A program made the translations under genes and the position numbers. The notes under the pieces were generated by a model. The model saw only the letters and a program-made list of their open reading frames with translations. It did not search any database and was not told the origin of the DNA. Below are positions 7,277-15,504 of a stretch of DNA of 35,215 nt, one piece after another (positions within the stretch are counted from its first letter, which is position 1; each line of letters opens with the position of its first letter). This DNA comes from Prevotella sp. GTDB taxonomy: Bacteria; Bacteroidota; Bacteroidia; Bacteroidales; Bacteroidaceae. The stretch covers positions 1 through 35,215 of the forward strand of contig JAEEPF010000017.1 in NCBI GenBank assembly GCA_016284635.1. Direction: 5' to 3'.

Positions 7277-8302
7277 ATGGATGAGAAACAGAAGAAGAAA
7301 CTGATCTGGCAGTTGCCTTTTCTTGCGTTGCTGATCGTCGGCACCGTGCTGATCATCAGTCATCAGCGCTCTATGCCATACCGTCAGTCCTCTGATTTCG
7401 TGTTCGGCACCACCTATAAGATCGTCTACCAGTGCGACTCCGACCTGAGTGCCACCATCCGTCAGGAACTGATAAAGGTGGACCGTTCGCTCTCGCCTTT
7501 CAACAAGGAGTCGGTGATTACCGCCGTCAACCAGAACCGTGAGGTGACGCTCGATCCCTATTTCATCGAGGTGTTCACGAAGGCGATGGAAGTGTCGCGT
7601 GAGACGGAGGGTGCTTTCGACATCACCGTGGCGCCGTTGGTCAATGCCTGGGGTTTCGGCTTCAAGCATGAGCAGATGCCCACGAAGCATCAGGTGGACA
7701 GCCTGCGGCAGATCATCGGCTACCAGAAGATCTCCCTCGCTGGTGGAAAGGTCAAGAAGCAAGATCCCCGTATGATGCTCGACTGCTCCGCCATCGCCAA
7801 GGGCTTTGGTGTGGATGCCGTAGCACGTATGCTGCGCGACCGTGGGGTTCAGAACTTCATGGTGGAGATTGGTGGCGAGGTCATTACCTGTGGTGTCAAT
7901 GCCCAGCGCCTCCCGTGGCGCGTCGGTGTGATCAAACCCTCTGAAGACTCGTTGAGCGTGGGCCATGAGTTACAGACCATCCTTAACGTCACAGACAAGG
8001 CGATGGCCACCAGCGGCAACTACCGTAACTTCTACTACAAGAACGGTCGCCGCTATGCCCACACCATCGACCCCAAGACGGGTTATCCCGTGCAGCACAG
8101 CCTCCTCTCCGCCACAGTACTCGCCAACAGCTGTACCGTGGCCGATGCCTATGCCACCTCGTTTATGGTGATGGGACTGGAACGTGCCCGGCAACTTCTC
8201 GAGCGTCATTCCGAACTGATGGCCTATCTCATCTATGACGACGGCCACGGAGACATCGCCGTGTGGTTCTCTCCTTCTCTTCGTAACAAAATCGAGGAAT
8301 AG
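7277..8302 (+). CDS. apbE: FAD:protein FMN transferase
   Basis: ApbE attaches FMN to threonines in membrane flavoproteins such as the Rnf and Nqr complexes, acting outside the cytoplasmic membrane with Mg2+. The 341-aa product has an N-terminal membrane anchor (about 9-27), then the conserved core: GAFDITVAPLVNAWGFG (112-128), LDCSAIAKGFGVD (168-180), FMVEIGGEV (194-202), AHTIDPKTGYPV (261-272) and the metal-binding DAYATSFMVMG (290-300). The length is normal. Its stop codon overlaps the GTG of the Crp-like gene by one base, so the two are tightly coupled. No target protein is encoded nearby. Confidence 0.93.
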   Translation: MDEKQKKKLIWQLPFLALLIVGTVLIISHQRSMPYRQSSDFVFGTTYKIVYQCDSDLSATIRQELIKVDRSLSPFNKESVITAVNQNREVTLDPYFIEVFTKAMEVSRETEGAFDITVAPLVNAWGFGFKHEQMPTKHQVDSLRQIIGYQKISLAGGKVKKQDPRMMLDCSAIAKGFGVDAVARMLRDRGVQNFMVEIGGEVITCGVNAQRLPWRVGVIKPSEDSLSVGHELQTILNVTDKAMATSGNYRNFYYKNGRRYAHTIDPKTGYPVQHSLLSATVLANSCTVADAYATSFMVMGLERARQLLERHSELMAYLIYDDGHGDIAVWFSPSLRNKIEE

Positions 8303-8973
8303 TGGCCGGCCTGCAGATATACGACAGACTGCTCCAGTTCCCGCTGTTCCAGGGCATGAGCCGTGACGATCTGGAGATTGTCGCTGGCCATACCCGCTTC
8401 GGATTCCTGAAAGTGCCTGCCGGACGACAGATCATCCACGCCGGCGATCCCTGTACCCACCTGTATTTTCTTATCAACGGCACGCTGAAGATCGAGACCT
8501 TCAGCGTCGACCGCCGCTATTCCGTCACCGAGCAGATGTCGTCGCCCTACATCCTCCAGCAGGAGAGAATCTTCGGCTATTACCAGCGCTACACGCACGA
8601 CTTCTACGCCCTGACGGATGCCAACTTCCTCACCCTCGACAAGGAAGAGGTGGTGCGCCTCTCCGAGGACTTCCTCGTGTTCCGCCTGAATCTGATGAAC
8701 CACCTCGCCACGCAGACCCAGAAACTGATACAGTCGCAGTGGCGCCGCAATCCCCTGTCGCTCCGCGAGCGTATCGTGCGCTTCCTCTTCCAGCACACCC
8801 TCTATCCAGCAGGCCCCAAGACCTTCCATATCCTCATGGAACGCCTCGCCGAAGAGGTCAACGACAGCCGCCTGAACGTGTCGCGGACCCTCAACCGTAT
8901 GCAGGAGACCGGAGTCCTCGAATTGCACCGTGGAAGGATAGAAATCCCGCAACTCGAACGGCTCTTGATGTGA
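8302..8973 (+). CDS. Crp/Fnr-family transcription regulator
   Basis: The 223-aa protein has the two-domain plan of the family. A cyclic-nucleotide-type beta-roll covers about 10-120 (LFQGMSRDDLE, FLINGTLKIETFS), and a C-terminal winged helix covers about 150-220 with the recognition segment RLAEEVNDSRLNVSRTLNRM. There is no Cys cluster, so it is not an oxygen-sensing FNR with an iron-sulphur centre; the ligand, if any, is unknown. Translation starts at a GTG that overlaps the apbE stop (TAGTG). The intergenic space after it contains repeats rather than a clear terminator. Confidence 0.88.
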   Translation: MAGLQIYDRLLQFPLFQGMSRDDLEIVAGHTRFGFLKVPAGRQIIHAGDPCTHLYFLINGTLKIETFSVDRRYSVTEQMSSPYILQQERIFGYYQRYTHDFYALTDANFLTLDKEEVVRLSEDFLVFRLNLMNHLATQTQKLIQSQWRRNPLSLRERIVRFLFQHTLYPAGPKTFHILMERLAEEVNDSRLNVSRTLNRMQETGVLELHRGRIEIPQLERLLM

Positions 8974-8975
8974 AA

Positions 8976-9058
8976 AATGGATAATTGACAATGGATAATG
9001 GATAATTTTAATTAGTGGTAACATATTTTTCACTTTTCACTCTTCACTTTTCACTTTT
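8976..9058. repeat. Two heptad arrays upstream of the M3 peptidase
   Basis: AATGGAT/AATTGAC-type 7-base units lie at about 8980-9010, then about 20 unique bases, then CACTTTT units at about 9027-9058. The second array runs directly into TTTTTTGTTG and the promoter box. The region upstream of the TPR gene near 34680-34765 has the same order. Confidence 0.85.
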
Positions 9059-9064
9059 TTGTTG

Positions 9065-9072
9065 TACTTTTG
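9065..9072 (+). promoter_or_regulatory. -7 box of the M3 peptidase
   Basis: TACTTTTG fits TAnnTTTG and is followed by CACCCC. The ATG at 9095 is about 18 bases from the expected transcription start. Confidence 0.7.
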
Positions 9073-9094
9073 CACCCCAAAAGAGAGTTAATAT

Positions 9095-11227
9095 ATGAAA
9101 GCAGAGAATAAGAGGCAGAACCCGTTCTTCCTGCCCTATGGCACGCCGCACGACACGGCGCCTTTCGACCGCATCACCTTGGAGGACTACGAAGAGGCGA
9201 TGATGGAGGGCATCCGTCGTGACGATGAGCAGATAGAGAAGATCATCAACAATCCCGAGAAGCCCACCTTCGACAACACCATCATCAATGTCGACGACGA
9301 GAAAGACGACAACGGCTACTACGACCTCCTGTCGCGTGTCAGCAGCGTGTTCTTCAACCTGTTGTCTGCAGAGACCTCCGACGAGATGGATGCTCTGGCA
9401 CAGAAGATGAGCCCCATCTTGACGAAGCACGCCAACGATATCCGTCTCAACGAACGGCTTTTTGAGCGCATCAAATACGTACACCGTCATCACCGCAAGC
9501 TGACGCCGGAAGAGAAGATGCTGCTCGACAACTGTTACGACGGTTTCGTGCGCAGCGGTGCCCTGCTCGATGCAGCAGGCAAGGAACGTCTGCGCCAGCT
9601 CACGGAGGAAGCCTCGATACTCGGACTGCAGTTCTCGCAGAACCTCCTGAAGGAAAACAAGGCGTTCACCCTGCATCTCACCGACGAGGCCGATCTCGAC
9701 GGACTGCCTGACACTGCCCGTGAGGCGGCTGCCCAGGCTGCGAAGGAACAGGGCAAGGAAGGCTGGGTCTTCACCCTCGACTTCCCTTCATACTCTCCCT
9801 TTATGACTTACAGCACCCGCCGCGACCTGCGCCAGCAGATGTATATGGCCAAGAATACGGAGTGCATCCACGACAATACGGAGAACAATCTCCAGATCTG
9901 CAAGCGCCTGATCAATCTGCGTCGTGAACTGGCACAGCTCCTGGGCCATAAGACCTATGCTGACTACGTGATGCAGCACCGTATGGCCGGCAACGTCCGC
10001 AACGTCAATAAACTCTTCAACGATCTCATCGCCGCCTACATGCCCACCGCTAAAAAAGAGGTGAAAGAGATTGAACGTGAATTCAAGAAGGATTTGAGTA
10101 ATCATAAAGTTCAAAGTTCAAAGTTCAAAGTTCAAAGTTCAATGCAGCCTTGGGACTTCTCCTTCTACTCCCACAAGCTGCAACTGAAGAAATACAACAT
10201 CGATGCCGAGATGCTGCGGCCCTATTTCGAGCTGTCGAAGGTCATCGAAGGCGTCTTCGGCCTTGCCAACCGTCTCTACGGCATCACCTTCAAGGAAAAC
10301 AAGGAAATCCCCGTCTATCATCCCGACGTGAAGGCCTACGAGGTCTTCGACAAGGATGGTGGCTTCCTCGCCGTCTTCTATGCCGACTTCCATCCCCGCA
10401 AGGGCAAGCAGGCTGGTGCCTGGATGACGGAATACCAGGGCCAGTGGATAGAGCGCATCGACGTGAAGAAGCCCTTCGGCCCTGACAATATGAAGAATGT
10501 CCGTCCCCACGTCTCGGTGGTGATGAACCTCACCAAGCCCACGGCCGAGAAACCCGCTTTGCTGACGCTGGGCGAGGTGGAGACCTTCCTCCACGAGTTC
10601 GGACACTCCCTCCACGGCATGTTCGCCAACACCCGTTTCGAGAGCCTCAGTGGCACCAACGTGTGGTGGGACTTCGTCGAGCTGCCGTCGCAGTTCATGG
10701 AGAACTTCGCCATTCAGAAGGAGTTCCTCCGCACCTTCGCCTTCCATTACCAGACGGGCGAGCCGTTGCCCGACGAGCTCATCGACCGCATCGTCCGCAG
10801 CCGCAACTTCAATGTGGCCTACGCCTGTATGCGTCAGGTCAGCTTCGGCCTGCTCGATATGGCCTACTACACGCAGAAGGACGAATTCACCGACGACATC
10901 ATCCCCTTCGAGAAGCGTGCCTGGGAGAAGGCGATGGTTCTGCCCCAGCTGCCCGATACCTGTATGACCGTGCAGTTCTCGCACATCATGGCTGGCGGCT
11001 ATGCGGCTGGCTACTACAGTTACAAGTGGGCAGAAGTGCTCGATGCCGATGCCTTCGCCGTGTTTCAGAAAGAAGGCATCTTCAATCCTGCCACGGCCCA
11101 GCGCTTCCGCGACTGCATCCTCTCCAAGGGTGGCACCGAGAATCCGATGACGCTCTACAAGCGCTTCAAGGGCTCCGAACCCACCATCGACGCCCTCCTC
11201 AAACGCAACGGTATCCGCCGCAAATAA
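9095..11227 (+). CDS. M3-family metallopeptidase (oligopeptidase A / dipeptidyl carboxypeptidase type)
   Basis: This 710-aa zinc enzyme cleaves short peptides in the cytoplasm, probably recycling those released by larger proteases. The signature HEFGHSLHG begins at His500, giving zinc ligands His500 and His504 and catalytic Glu501. The downstream ligand region is WDFVELPSQFMENFA (about 526-540). The N-terminus (NPFFLPYGTPHDTAPFD) and total length fit the family. At about residues 335-351 the sequence NHKVQSSKFKVQSSM is encoded by GTTCAAA heptads (about 10096-10141). That is a low-complexity insert in an otherwise conserved protein, at a likely surface position before the catalytic half. The insert keeps the frame. 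Confidence 0.94.
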   Translation: MKAENKRQNPFFLPYGTPHDTAPFDRITLEDYEEAMMEGIRRDDEQIEKIINNPEKPTFDNTIINVDDEKDDNGYYDLLSRVSSVFFNLLSAETSDEMDALAQKMSPILTKHANDIRLNERLFERIKYVHRHHRKLTPEEKMLLDNCYDGFVRSGALLDAAGKERLRQLTEEASILGLQFSQNLLKENKAFTLHLTDEADLDGLPDTAREAAAQAAKEQGKEGWVFTLDFPSYSPFMTYSTRRDLRQQMYMAKNTECIHDNTENNLQICKRLINLRRELAQLLGHKTYADYVMQHRMAGNVRNVNKLFNDLIAAYMPTAKKEVKEIEREFKKDLSNHKVQSSKFKVQSSMQPWDFSFYSHKLQLKKYNIDAEMLRPYFELSKVIEGVFGLANRLYGITFKENKEIPVYHPDVKAYEVFDKDGGFLAVFYADFHPRKGKQAGAWMTEYQGQWIERIDVKKPFGPDNMKNVRPHVSVVMNLTKPTAEKPALLTLGEVETFLHEFGHSLHGMFANTRFESLSGTNVWWDFVELPSQFMENFAIQKEFLRTFAFHYQTGEPLPDELIDRIVRSRNFNVAYACMRQVSFGLLDMAYYTQKDEFTDDIIPFEKRAWEKAMVLPQLPDTCMTVQFSHIMAGGYAAGYYSYKWAEVLDADAFAVFQKEGIFNPATAQRFRDCILSKGGTENPMTLYKRFKGSEPTIDALLKRNGIRRK
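10096..10141. repeat. GTTCAAA heptad array inside the M3 peptidase gene
   Basis: About five AAGTTCA units lie in frame in the coding sequence. The first 19 bases, GTAATCATAAAGTTCAAAG, are identical to the sequence in front of the S41 protease gene at about 11682-11700. Confidence 0.9.
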
Positions 11228-11262
11228 ATCGTAAATCGTAAATCCGTAAATCGTAAATCATC
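11227..11262. repeat. GTAAATC heptad array between peptidase and deaminase
   Basis: The whole space between the stop of the peptidase and the ATG of the deaminase consists of about four AAATCGT units, one with an extra C. No ribosome binding site or promoter is seen in it. Confidence 0.85.
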
Positions 11263-11685
11263 ATGGTGTCTGATAAGCAACATAAACTCGATGAGCGCTA
11301 TCTTCGTATGGCGAAGATCTGGGCAGAGAACTCCTACTGCGTGCGTCGTCAGGTGGGAGCCCTCGTGGTGAAGGACAAGATGATCATCAGCGACGGCTAC
11401 AACGGTACGCCGAGCGGCTTCGAGAACATCTGCGAGGACGAGAACAACGTCACCAAGCCCTACGTCCTACACGCCGAGGCCAACGCCATCACGAAACTCG
11501 CCCGCAGCAACAACAATAGCGACGGTGCCACCATCTACATCACCGCCTCGCCCTGCATCGAGTGTGCCAAGCTCATCATCCAGGCAGGCATCCGCCGTGT
11601 CGTCTACGGCGAGAACTACCGCCTCACCGACGGCATCGACCTCCTCCGCCGTGCCGGCATCGAAGTCATCTTGATGGAAGTGTAA
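11263..11685 (+). CDS. Deoxycytidylate (dCMP) deaminase-type enzyme
   Basis: The 140-aa product belongs to the zinc-dependent cytidine/deoxycytidylate deaminase superfamily and probably converts dCMP to dUMP, feeding dTMP synthesis. The zinc site is complete: His70-Ala-Glu72 (VLHAEANAITKLA) and PCIEC with Cys98 and Cys101. GYNGTPSGFENICED (45-59) is characteristic of the dCMP branch (ComEB-like) rather than tRNA or riboflavin deaminases. The length is normal. The ATG at 11263 directly follows a heptad array. It is downstream of the M3 peptidase in the same direction and may share its transcript. Confidence 0.9.
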   Translation: MVSDKQHKLDERYLRMAKIWAENSYCVRRQVGALVVKDKMIISDGYNGTPSGFENICEDENNVTKPYVLHAEANAITKLARSNNNSDGATIYITASPCIECAKLIIQAGIRRVVYGENYRLTDGIDLLRRAGIEVILMEV

Positions 11686-11720
11686 TCATAAAGTTCAAAG
11701 CTCAAAGTTCAAAGTTTAAA
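11682..11720. repeat. GTTCAAA heptad array before the S41 protease
   Basis: The sequence starts with GTAATCATAAAGTTCAAAG, overlapping the deaminase stop, and continues as AAGTTCA-like units up to the ATG of the protease at 11721. It is the intergenic twin of the array inside the M3 gene. Confidence 0.9.
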
Positions 11721-13433
11721 ATGAAAAAGTCTCCCCGCTTTACGCCGCTATGGATCGCGATGGGTGTCGTGATGGGCATCCTCATCGGTACGTTCTATGC
11801 CAACCATTTCTCCGGCAACCGGCTGAACATCATCAACACCAGCGGCAATAAACTCAACAACCTGTTGCACATCATCGACGACCAGTATGTCGACACCGTC
11901 AACGTGAACGACCTCGTGGAGAAGGCCATGCCGCAGATCCTCGGCGAGCTCGACCCGCACTCCGTGTATATCACCGCCCGTGAGGGAGAGATCGCCAACG
12001 ACGACCTGCGCGGCTCGTTCTCCGGCATCGGTATCGAGTTCACCATCCGTCAGGACACCATCCGCGTGCAGAACGTCATCGGCAACGGTCCCGCTGAGCG
12101 TGCCGGTGTGCTGGCTGGCGACAAGATTGTCGAGGTCGATGACTCCGTCTTCGTCGGCAAGAAAGTCACCAACGAGGAGGCGATGCACCGCCTGAAGGGT
12201 CCTAAGGACACGAAGGTGAAGCTCGGCATCATCCGCTACGGCGAGAAGAAGATCCGTCATATCACCGTCACCCGTGGTGAGATTCCCACGAAGAGTGTCA
12301 CGTGCAGTTATATGCTCGACGACGAGACGGGTTACATCAAGATCAAGAACTTCGGCGAGAATACCTATCCCGAACTCATCATCGCTCTGGCACAGCTCGC
12401 ACAGAAAGGCTTCTCCAACCTGGTCATCGACCTGCGCAACAACACCGGCGGCTACCTTGAGTCGGCCGTCCAGATCGCCAACGAGTTCCTCTCCCGCGGA
12501 CAGCTCATCGTCTACACCGAGGGTCGCCGTTATCCGCGTCAGGAGTACCGTTCCGACGGCCGTGGCTCCTACCAACACATGCCGCTCGTGATCCTCGTCG
12601 ACGAGGCCTCTGCCTCTGCCTCCGAGATCCTCGCGGGTGCCATCCAGGACAACGACCGCGGCACCATCGTCGGCCGCCGTTCCTTCGGCAAGGGCCTCGT
12701 GCAGAAGCCGATGGAGTTCTCCGACCACTCGATGATCCGTCTCACCATCGCCCGTTACTACACACCCTCCGGCCGTTGCATCCAGAAACCCTACAACGAC
12801 GGCGAGAAATACGAGACCGACTGGATCGAGCGCTACCAGCACGGTGAGTTCTTCTCAGAGGACAGCATCCGTCACACCGGTCCCGAATACCACACCGCCA
12901 ACGGCCGCATCGTCTATGGCGGTGGTGGCATCACGCCCGACATCTTCATTCCTGAAGACACCGTCGGCATGACCTCTTACTACAAGGAGGCCTCCATGTC
13001 GGGACTCATCCTGCAGTTCGCCTACAACTACACCGACGAGAACCGTGCTCGTCTGAGCAAGATGGACGATGTGCGCGAGATGGAGCGATACCTCAAGAGC
13101 CAGAACACGCTCGAGCAGTTCGTCGTCTTTGCCGACAAGAACGGCCTCAAGCGTCGCAACCTGATGATCCAGAAGTCGAAGAAGCTGCTGGAGCGTTTCA
13201 TCAACAGCCGCATCATCTACAACATCCTCAACGAGCAGGCTTGGACGGAATACCTCAATCAGGACGATCCCGCCATCATCGAGACCCTCCGTCTCTTCCG
13301 CGAGGGTCGTGCCTTCCCGCAGCCCGTCAAGGCCACGGAGGGCCAGACCATCGCCCGTGCCTACGACTCTTCCGTCTTCCGTCTCTTCCGTCGCCACCTC
13401 GCCGCCGACCGTATCAATTCGCTCATTTCATAA
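11721..13433 (+). CDS. S41 family carboxy-terminal processing protease
   Basis: Starting at the ATG at 11721 the product is 570 aa; longer readings of the frame run back through the deaminase gene and are not credible. An N-terminal membrane anchor (about 9-25) puts the enzyme on the periplasmic side. A PDZ domain covers about 95-180 (GIGIEFTIRQDTIRVQ, GPAERAGVLAGDKIVEVDD). The catalytic core follows: LVIDLRNNTGGYLE (234-247), the Ser in EASASASEI (295-303) and Lys324 in RSFGKGLVQ, the usual Ser-Lys dyad. The C-terminal 200 residues are an extension common in Bacteroidetes members. It cuts periplasmic proteins near their C-termini; the substrate is unknown. Confidence 0.93.
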   Translation: MKKSPRFTPLWIAMGVVMGILIGTFYANHFSGNRLNIINTSGNKLNNLLHIIDDQYVDTVNVNDLVEKAMPQILGELDPHSVYITAREGEIANDDLRGSFSGIGIEFTIRQDTIRVQNVIGNGPAERAGVLAGDKIVEVDDSVFVGKKVTNEEAMHRLKGPKDTKVKLGIIRYGEKKIRHITVTRGEIPTKSVTCSYMLDDETGYIKIKNFGENTYPELIIALAQLAQKGFSNLVIDLRNNTGGYLESAVQIANEFLSRGQLIVYTEGRRYPRQEYRSDGRGSYQHMPLVILVDEASASASEILAGAIQDNDRGTIVGRRSFGKGLVQKPMEFSDHSMIRLTIARYYTPSGRCIQKPYNDGEKYETDWIERYQHGEFFSEDSIRHTGPEYHTANGRIVYGGGGITPDIFIPEDTVGMTSYYKEASMSGLILQFAYNYTDENRARLSKMDDVREMERYLKSQNTLEQFVVFADKNGLKRRNLMIQKSKKLLERFINSRIIYNILNEQAWTEYLNQDDPAIIETLRLFREGRAFPQPVKATEGQTIARAYDSSVFRLFRRHLAADRINSLIS

Positions 13434-13602
13434 ATCGGCTCTATCGCTATCATAAGTAATTCGTGAACTCGGCTTTGCCGCTTGCTACCATCTGGACGCA
13501 AGAATTCGTGAAATTCGTGGTCTTAAAATAACCGTCTCTGTCGCTCTTGTAAGCAATTCGTGAAATTCGTGTAATTCGTTGTCTTAAAAAACGGACTAAT
13601 CT
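13434..13602. repeat. Repeat-rich intergenic region
   Basis: No gene is seen. The stretch holds AATTCGTGA-type 9-base direct repeats (about 13500-13519 and 13554-13580), each followed by TCTTAAAA. It also holds a CTCGGCTTTGCCGCTTGCTA hairpin segment at 13467-13486, followed a few bases on by GGACGCAAGAATT. That segment recurs at 15653-15686. Confidence 0.75.
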
Positions 13603-13638
13603 GTGCAATCAGTTCCATCTGAGCAATCTGTGCAATCT

Positions 13639-14241
13639 GTGGCTAAAAAAGCCCTTCGTCGTGAGATTCGCCGTCTGAAGCAGCAGTACACCCCTTCGCA
13701 GTTAGAAGAGCTGTCTGAGCCCATCATCGCCCGTCTGCGTCCGCTCCTGTCCGATGCCCGTGTCGTCATGGCCTATTACTCCCTGCCCGACGAAGTCAAC
13801 ACCCATCAGCTTCTCGACGACCTTGTCGCCGAAGGCAAGACCGTCCTTCTGCCCAAGGTCCTCGATGCCACCACGATGGAACTCCGCCATTACACCGGTC
13901 CTCACGACCTCGCCCCCGGCCCCTTCGGCATCCTTGAACCCACCGGCCCTCACTATTCTCCCTCCTCACTCCTCACTCCTCCCTCCTCGAAAACCATCGA
14001 CGTCGCCCTCATCCCCGGTGTCGCCTTCGATGCTCTCGGCCATCGTCTCGGTCGCGGCCGCGGCTACTACGACCGCTTCCTCCGCACAATGGGGACTGTC
14101 CCTTCTGTGAGCAGCGCAACGAATGACAGGGGGACTGTCCCCAGTGTGCGTCCATTGCTAATCGGCCTCTGCTTCGACTTCCAGAAAGTCCCCTCAGTCC
14201 CCGTCGATCCTACCGACATTCCCGTCAATCAAGTCATATGA
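13639..14241 (+). CDS. 5-formyltetrahydrofolate cyclo-ligase
   Basis: The enzyme uses ATP to convert 5-formyl-THF to 5,10-methenyl-THF, returning folate to one-carbon metabolism. I chose the GTG at 13639, giving MAKKALRREIRRLKQQ, the usual N-terminus. A GTG at 13603 would add 12 residues encoded by CAATCTGTG repeats. The family signature is LIPGVAFDALGHRLGRGRGYYDRFL (positions 136-160 counted from the 13603 GTG). Two insertions are visible: one of Ser/Pro/Leu residues (same numbering, 117-130), built from TCCTCAC heptads, and one at 164-183 encoded by a 52-base palindrome. The core motifs are intact, so it is probably functional. The stop overlaps the next ATG by four bases. Confidence 0.88.
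   Translation: MAKKALRREIRRLKQQYTPSQLEELSEPIIARLRPLLSDARVVMAYYSLPDEVNTHQLLDDLVAEGKTVLLPKVLDATTMELRHYTGPHDLAPGPFGILEPTGPHYSPSSLLTPPSSKTIDVALIPGVAFDALGHRLGRGRGYYDRFLRTMGTVPSVSSATNDRGTVPSVRPLLIGLCFDFQKVPSVPVDPTDIPVNQVI
13959..13989. repeat. TCCTCAC heptad array inside the cyclo-ligase gene
   Basis: About four tandem 7-base units encode YSPSSLLTPPSS. The same unit, on the coding strand and in the same frame, occurs inside recF (34410-34440), where it encodes HSSLLTPHSS. Confidence 0.88.
14091..14142. repeat. REP-like palindrome inside the cyclo-ligase gene
   Basis: GGGGACTGTCCC (14091-14102) and GGGGACTGTCCCC (14130-14142) flank CTGT...ACAG (14105-14108, 14126-14129). The whole folds into a long hairpin with a 17-base loop. 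It lies in frame after the GRGYYDRFL motif and encodes GTVPSVSSATNDRGTVPSVR. It looks like a small palindromic repeat that entered the gene. Confidence 0.8.
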
Positions 14242-15416
14242 ATATGAAAACCAAACGAATGATGCTGTCCGTCCTGCTGACGGTCGTAGTCTGCACGCAG
14301 GTTGCAGGTCAGGGTTTCCGCAGGGAAACCTTTCCCGAAGGGTCTTACTCCCCAGTGACAAACGTAAATCGCAGCGGCTGTCCGCGCGTGCTTTCCGATG
14401 GCAGCGTGATGTTCCGTGTCAACGCGCCGCAAGCCCAGCTCGTACAGATCGACCTCTGTGGCACGAAGTACGACATGGTGCGTGGCGACGACGGCTCGTG
14501 GACGATCACCACCAAGCCGCAGGTGCCCGGCTTCCATTACTATTTCCTCATCGTCGATGGCGTCTCTGTCGCCGACCCTGCCAGCCAGTCGTTCTACGGC
14601 TGTGGCCGTTGGTCGAGTGCCATAGAGATCAAGGAGGCAGGCATGGACGACTTCGAGGTGCAGGACGTGCCTCGCGGCGAGGTCAACACCGTCTGGTATT
14701 ACTCCAAGGTCGATGAGTCGTGGCGTCCGCTGCTGGTCTACACGCCCGCAGGCTACAACGAGGGCCAGCAGGACTATCCCGTCGTCTATATCCAGCACGG
14801 CGGTGGTGAGGATCATCGCGGATGGATGGAGCAGGGCCGTACCGCTCAGATCATGGACAATCTGATTGCTCAGGGCAAGGCCGTGCCGATGATCGTGGTC
14901 AGCTCGAACAGCAACGTTCAGAACCGTAACGGAGGTTTCGGTGGCGGCTACAGTTGGCAGGGCATGCAGACCTTCCGTTCGGAACTGATCGACAATGTCA
15001 TTCCCTTCGTCGAGAAGACCTACCGAGTGAAAAAAGACCGCAAGCACCGTGCCATGTGCGGCCTCTCGATGGGTGGCGGTCAGTCGTTCTACATCGGTCT
15101 GCGCTCGCCCGAGGTGTTTGCCAATGTCGGCGTGTTCTCCACCGGCATGTTCGGAGGCATCCAGGGTGCTTCCAACTTCGACTTGGAAAAGGAGGTGCCA
15201 GGCATCCTGACGGACACCAAGACGTTCAACAGCCAGTTTGATGTGTTCTTCATGAGTTGTGGCGAACAGGACCCGCGTATCGACTACACCCGCAATATCG
15301 TCCAGAAGATGCGTGACGGCGGCGTAGAGGTTCGTTTCAATTCCTATCCCGGCGACCACGAGTGGCAAGTCTGGCGCAAATCCCTCCACGAATTCGCACA
15401 GTACCTCTTCAAATAA
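14238..15416 (+). CDS. Secreted esterase, CE1/feruloyl-esterase-like
   Basis: The 392-aa product has a signal peptide (1 to about 25). An N-terminal immunoglobulin-like (CBM48/E-set type) domain covers about 45-135 (VMFRVNAPQAQLVQ, GFHYYFLIVDGV). An alpha/beta-hydrolase domain follows (VVYIQHGGGEDHRGW). The nucleophile is Ser277 in GLSMGGGQS, the acid is probably in CGEQDPRID, and the His is in YPGDHEWQVW (His374). This layout is common among Bacteroidetes enzymes that remove acyl or feruloyl groups from plant polysaccharides, in the periplasm or at the surface. Exact substrate is not known. The ATG overlaps the cyclo-ligase stop by four bases; an ATG two codons later is also possible. Confidence 0.88.
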   Translation: MNMKTKRMMLSVLLTVVVCTQVAGQGFRRETFPEGSYSPVTNVNRSGCPRVLSDGSVMFRVNAPQAQLVQIDLCGTKYDMVRGDDGSWTITTKPQVPGFHYYFLIVDGVSVADPASQSFYGCGRWSSAIEIKEAGMDDFEVQDVPRGEVNTVWYYSKVDESWRPLLVYTPAGYNEGQQDYPVVYIQHGGGEDHRGWMEQGRTAQIMDNLIAQGKAVPMIVVSSNSNVQNRNGGFGGGYSWQGMQTFRSELIDNVIPFVEKTYRVKKDRKHRAMCGLSMGGGQSFYIGLRSPEVFANVGVFSTGMFGGIQGASNFDLEKEVPGILTDTKTFNSQFDVFFMSCGEQDPRIDYTRNIVQKMRDGGVEVRFNSYPGDHEWQVWRKSLHEFAQYLFK

Positions 15417-15442
15417 TAAGCAGTACCTCTTCAAATAATAAA
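15399..15442 (+). repeat. 22-bp tandem duplication across the esterase stop
   Basis: CAGTACCTCTTCAAATAATA plus AG is followed immediately by a second copy ending AA. The first copy encodes the last residues (QYLFK) and the stop; the second is untranslated. Confidence 0.9.
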
Positions 15443-15500
15443 GGGACGAGCTCATTGCTCGTCCCAATTCCCCTCCTGAGTAGGAGGGGCTAGGGGTGGT
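15443..15500. terminator. Two hairpins downstream of the esterase
   Basis: GGGACGAGC/GCTCGTCCC (15443-15465) makes a 9-bp stem, but no T tract follows. Directly after it, CCCCTCCT-GAGT-AGGAGGGG (15470-15489), followed by CTAGGGGTGG, is a second palindrome of a type widely dispersed in Bacteroidetes intergenic DNA. They separate the convergent esterase and smalltalk genes and may end transcription from either side. Confidence 0.6.
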
Positions 15501-15504
15501 CTGA

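Noticed and set aside
11562..11720. Upstream extension of the S41 protease frame
   Set aside because: It overlaps the deaminase gene in another frame and the repeat array; the ATG at 11721 gives a proper membrane anchor.
11748..13397. Long minus-strand frames opposite the S41 protease
   Set aside because: They are antisense shadows rich in Asp, Val and Gly without any domain; the protease frame has all its catalytic motifs.
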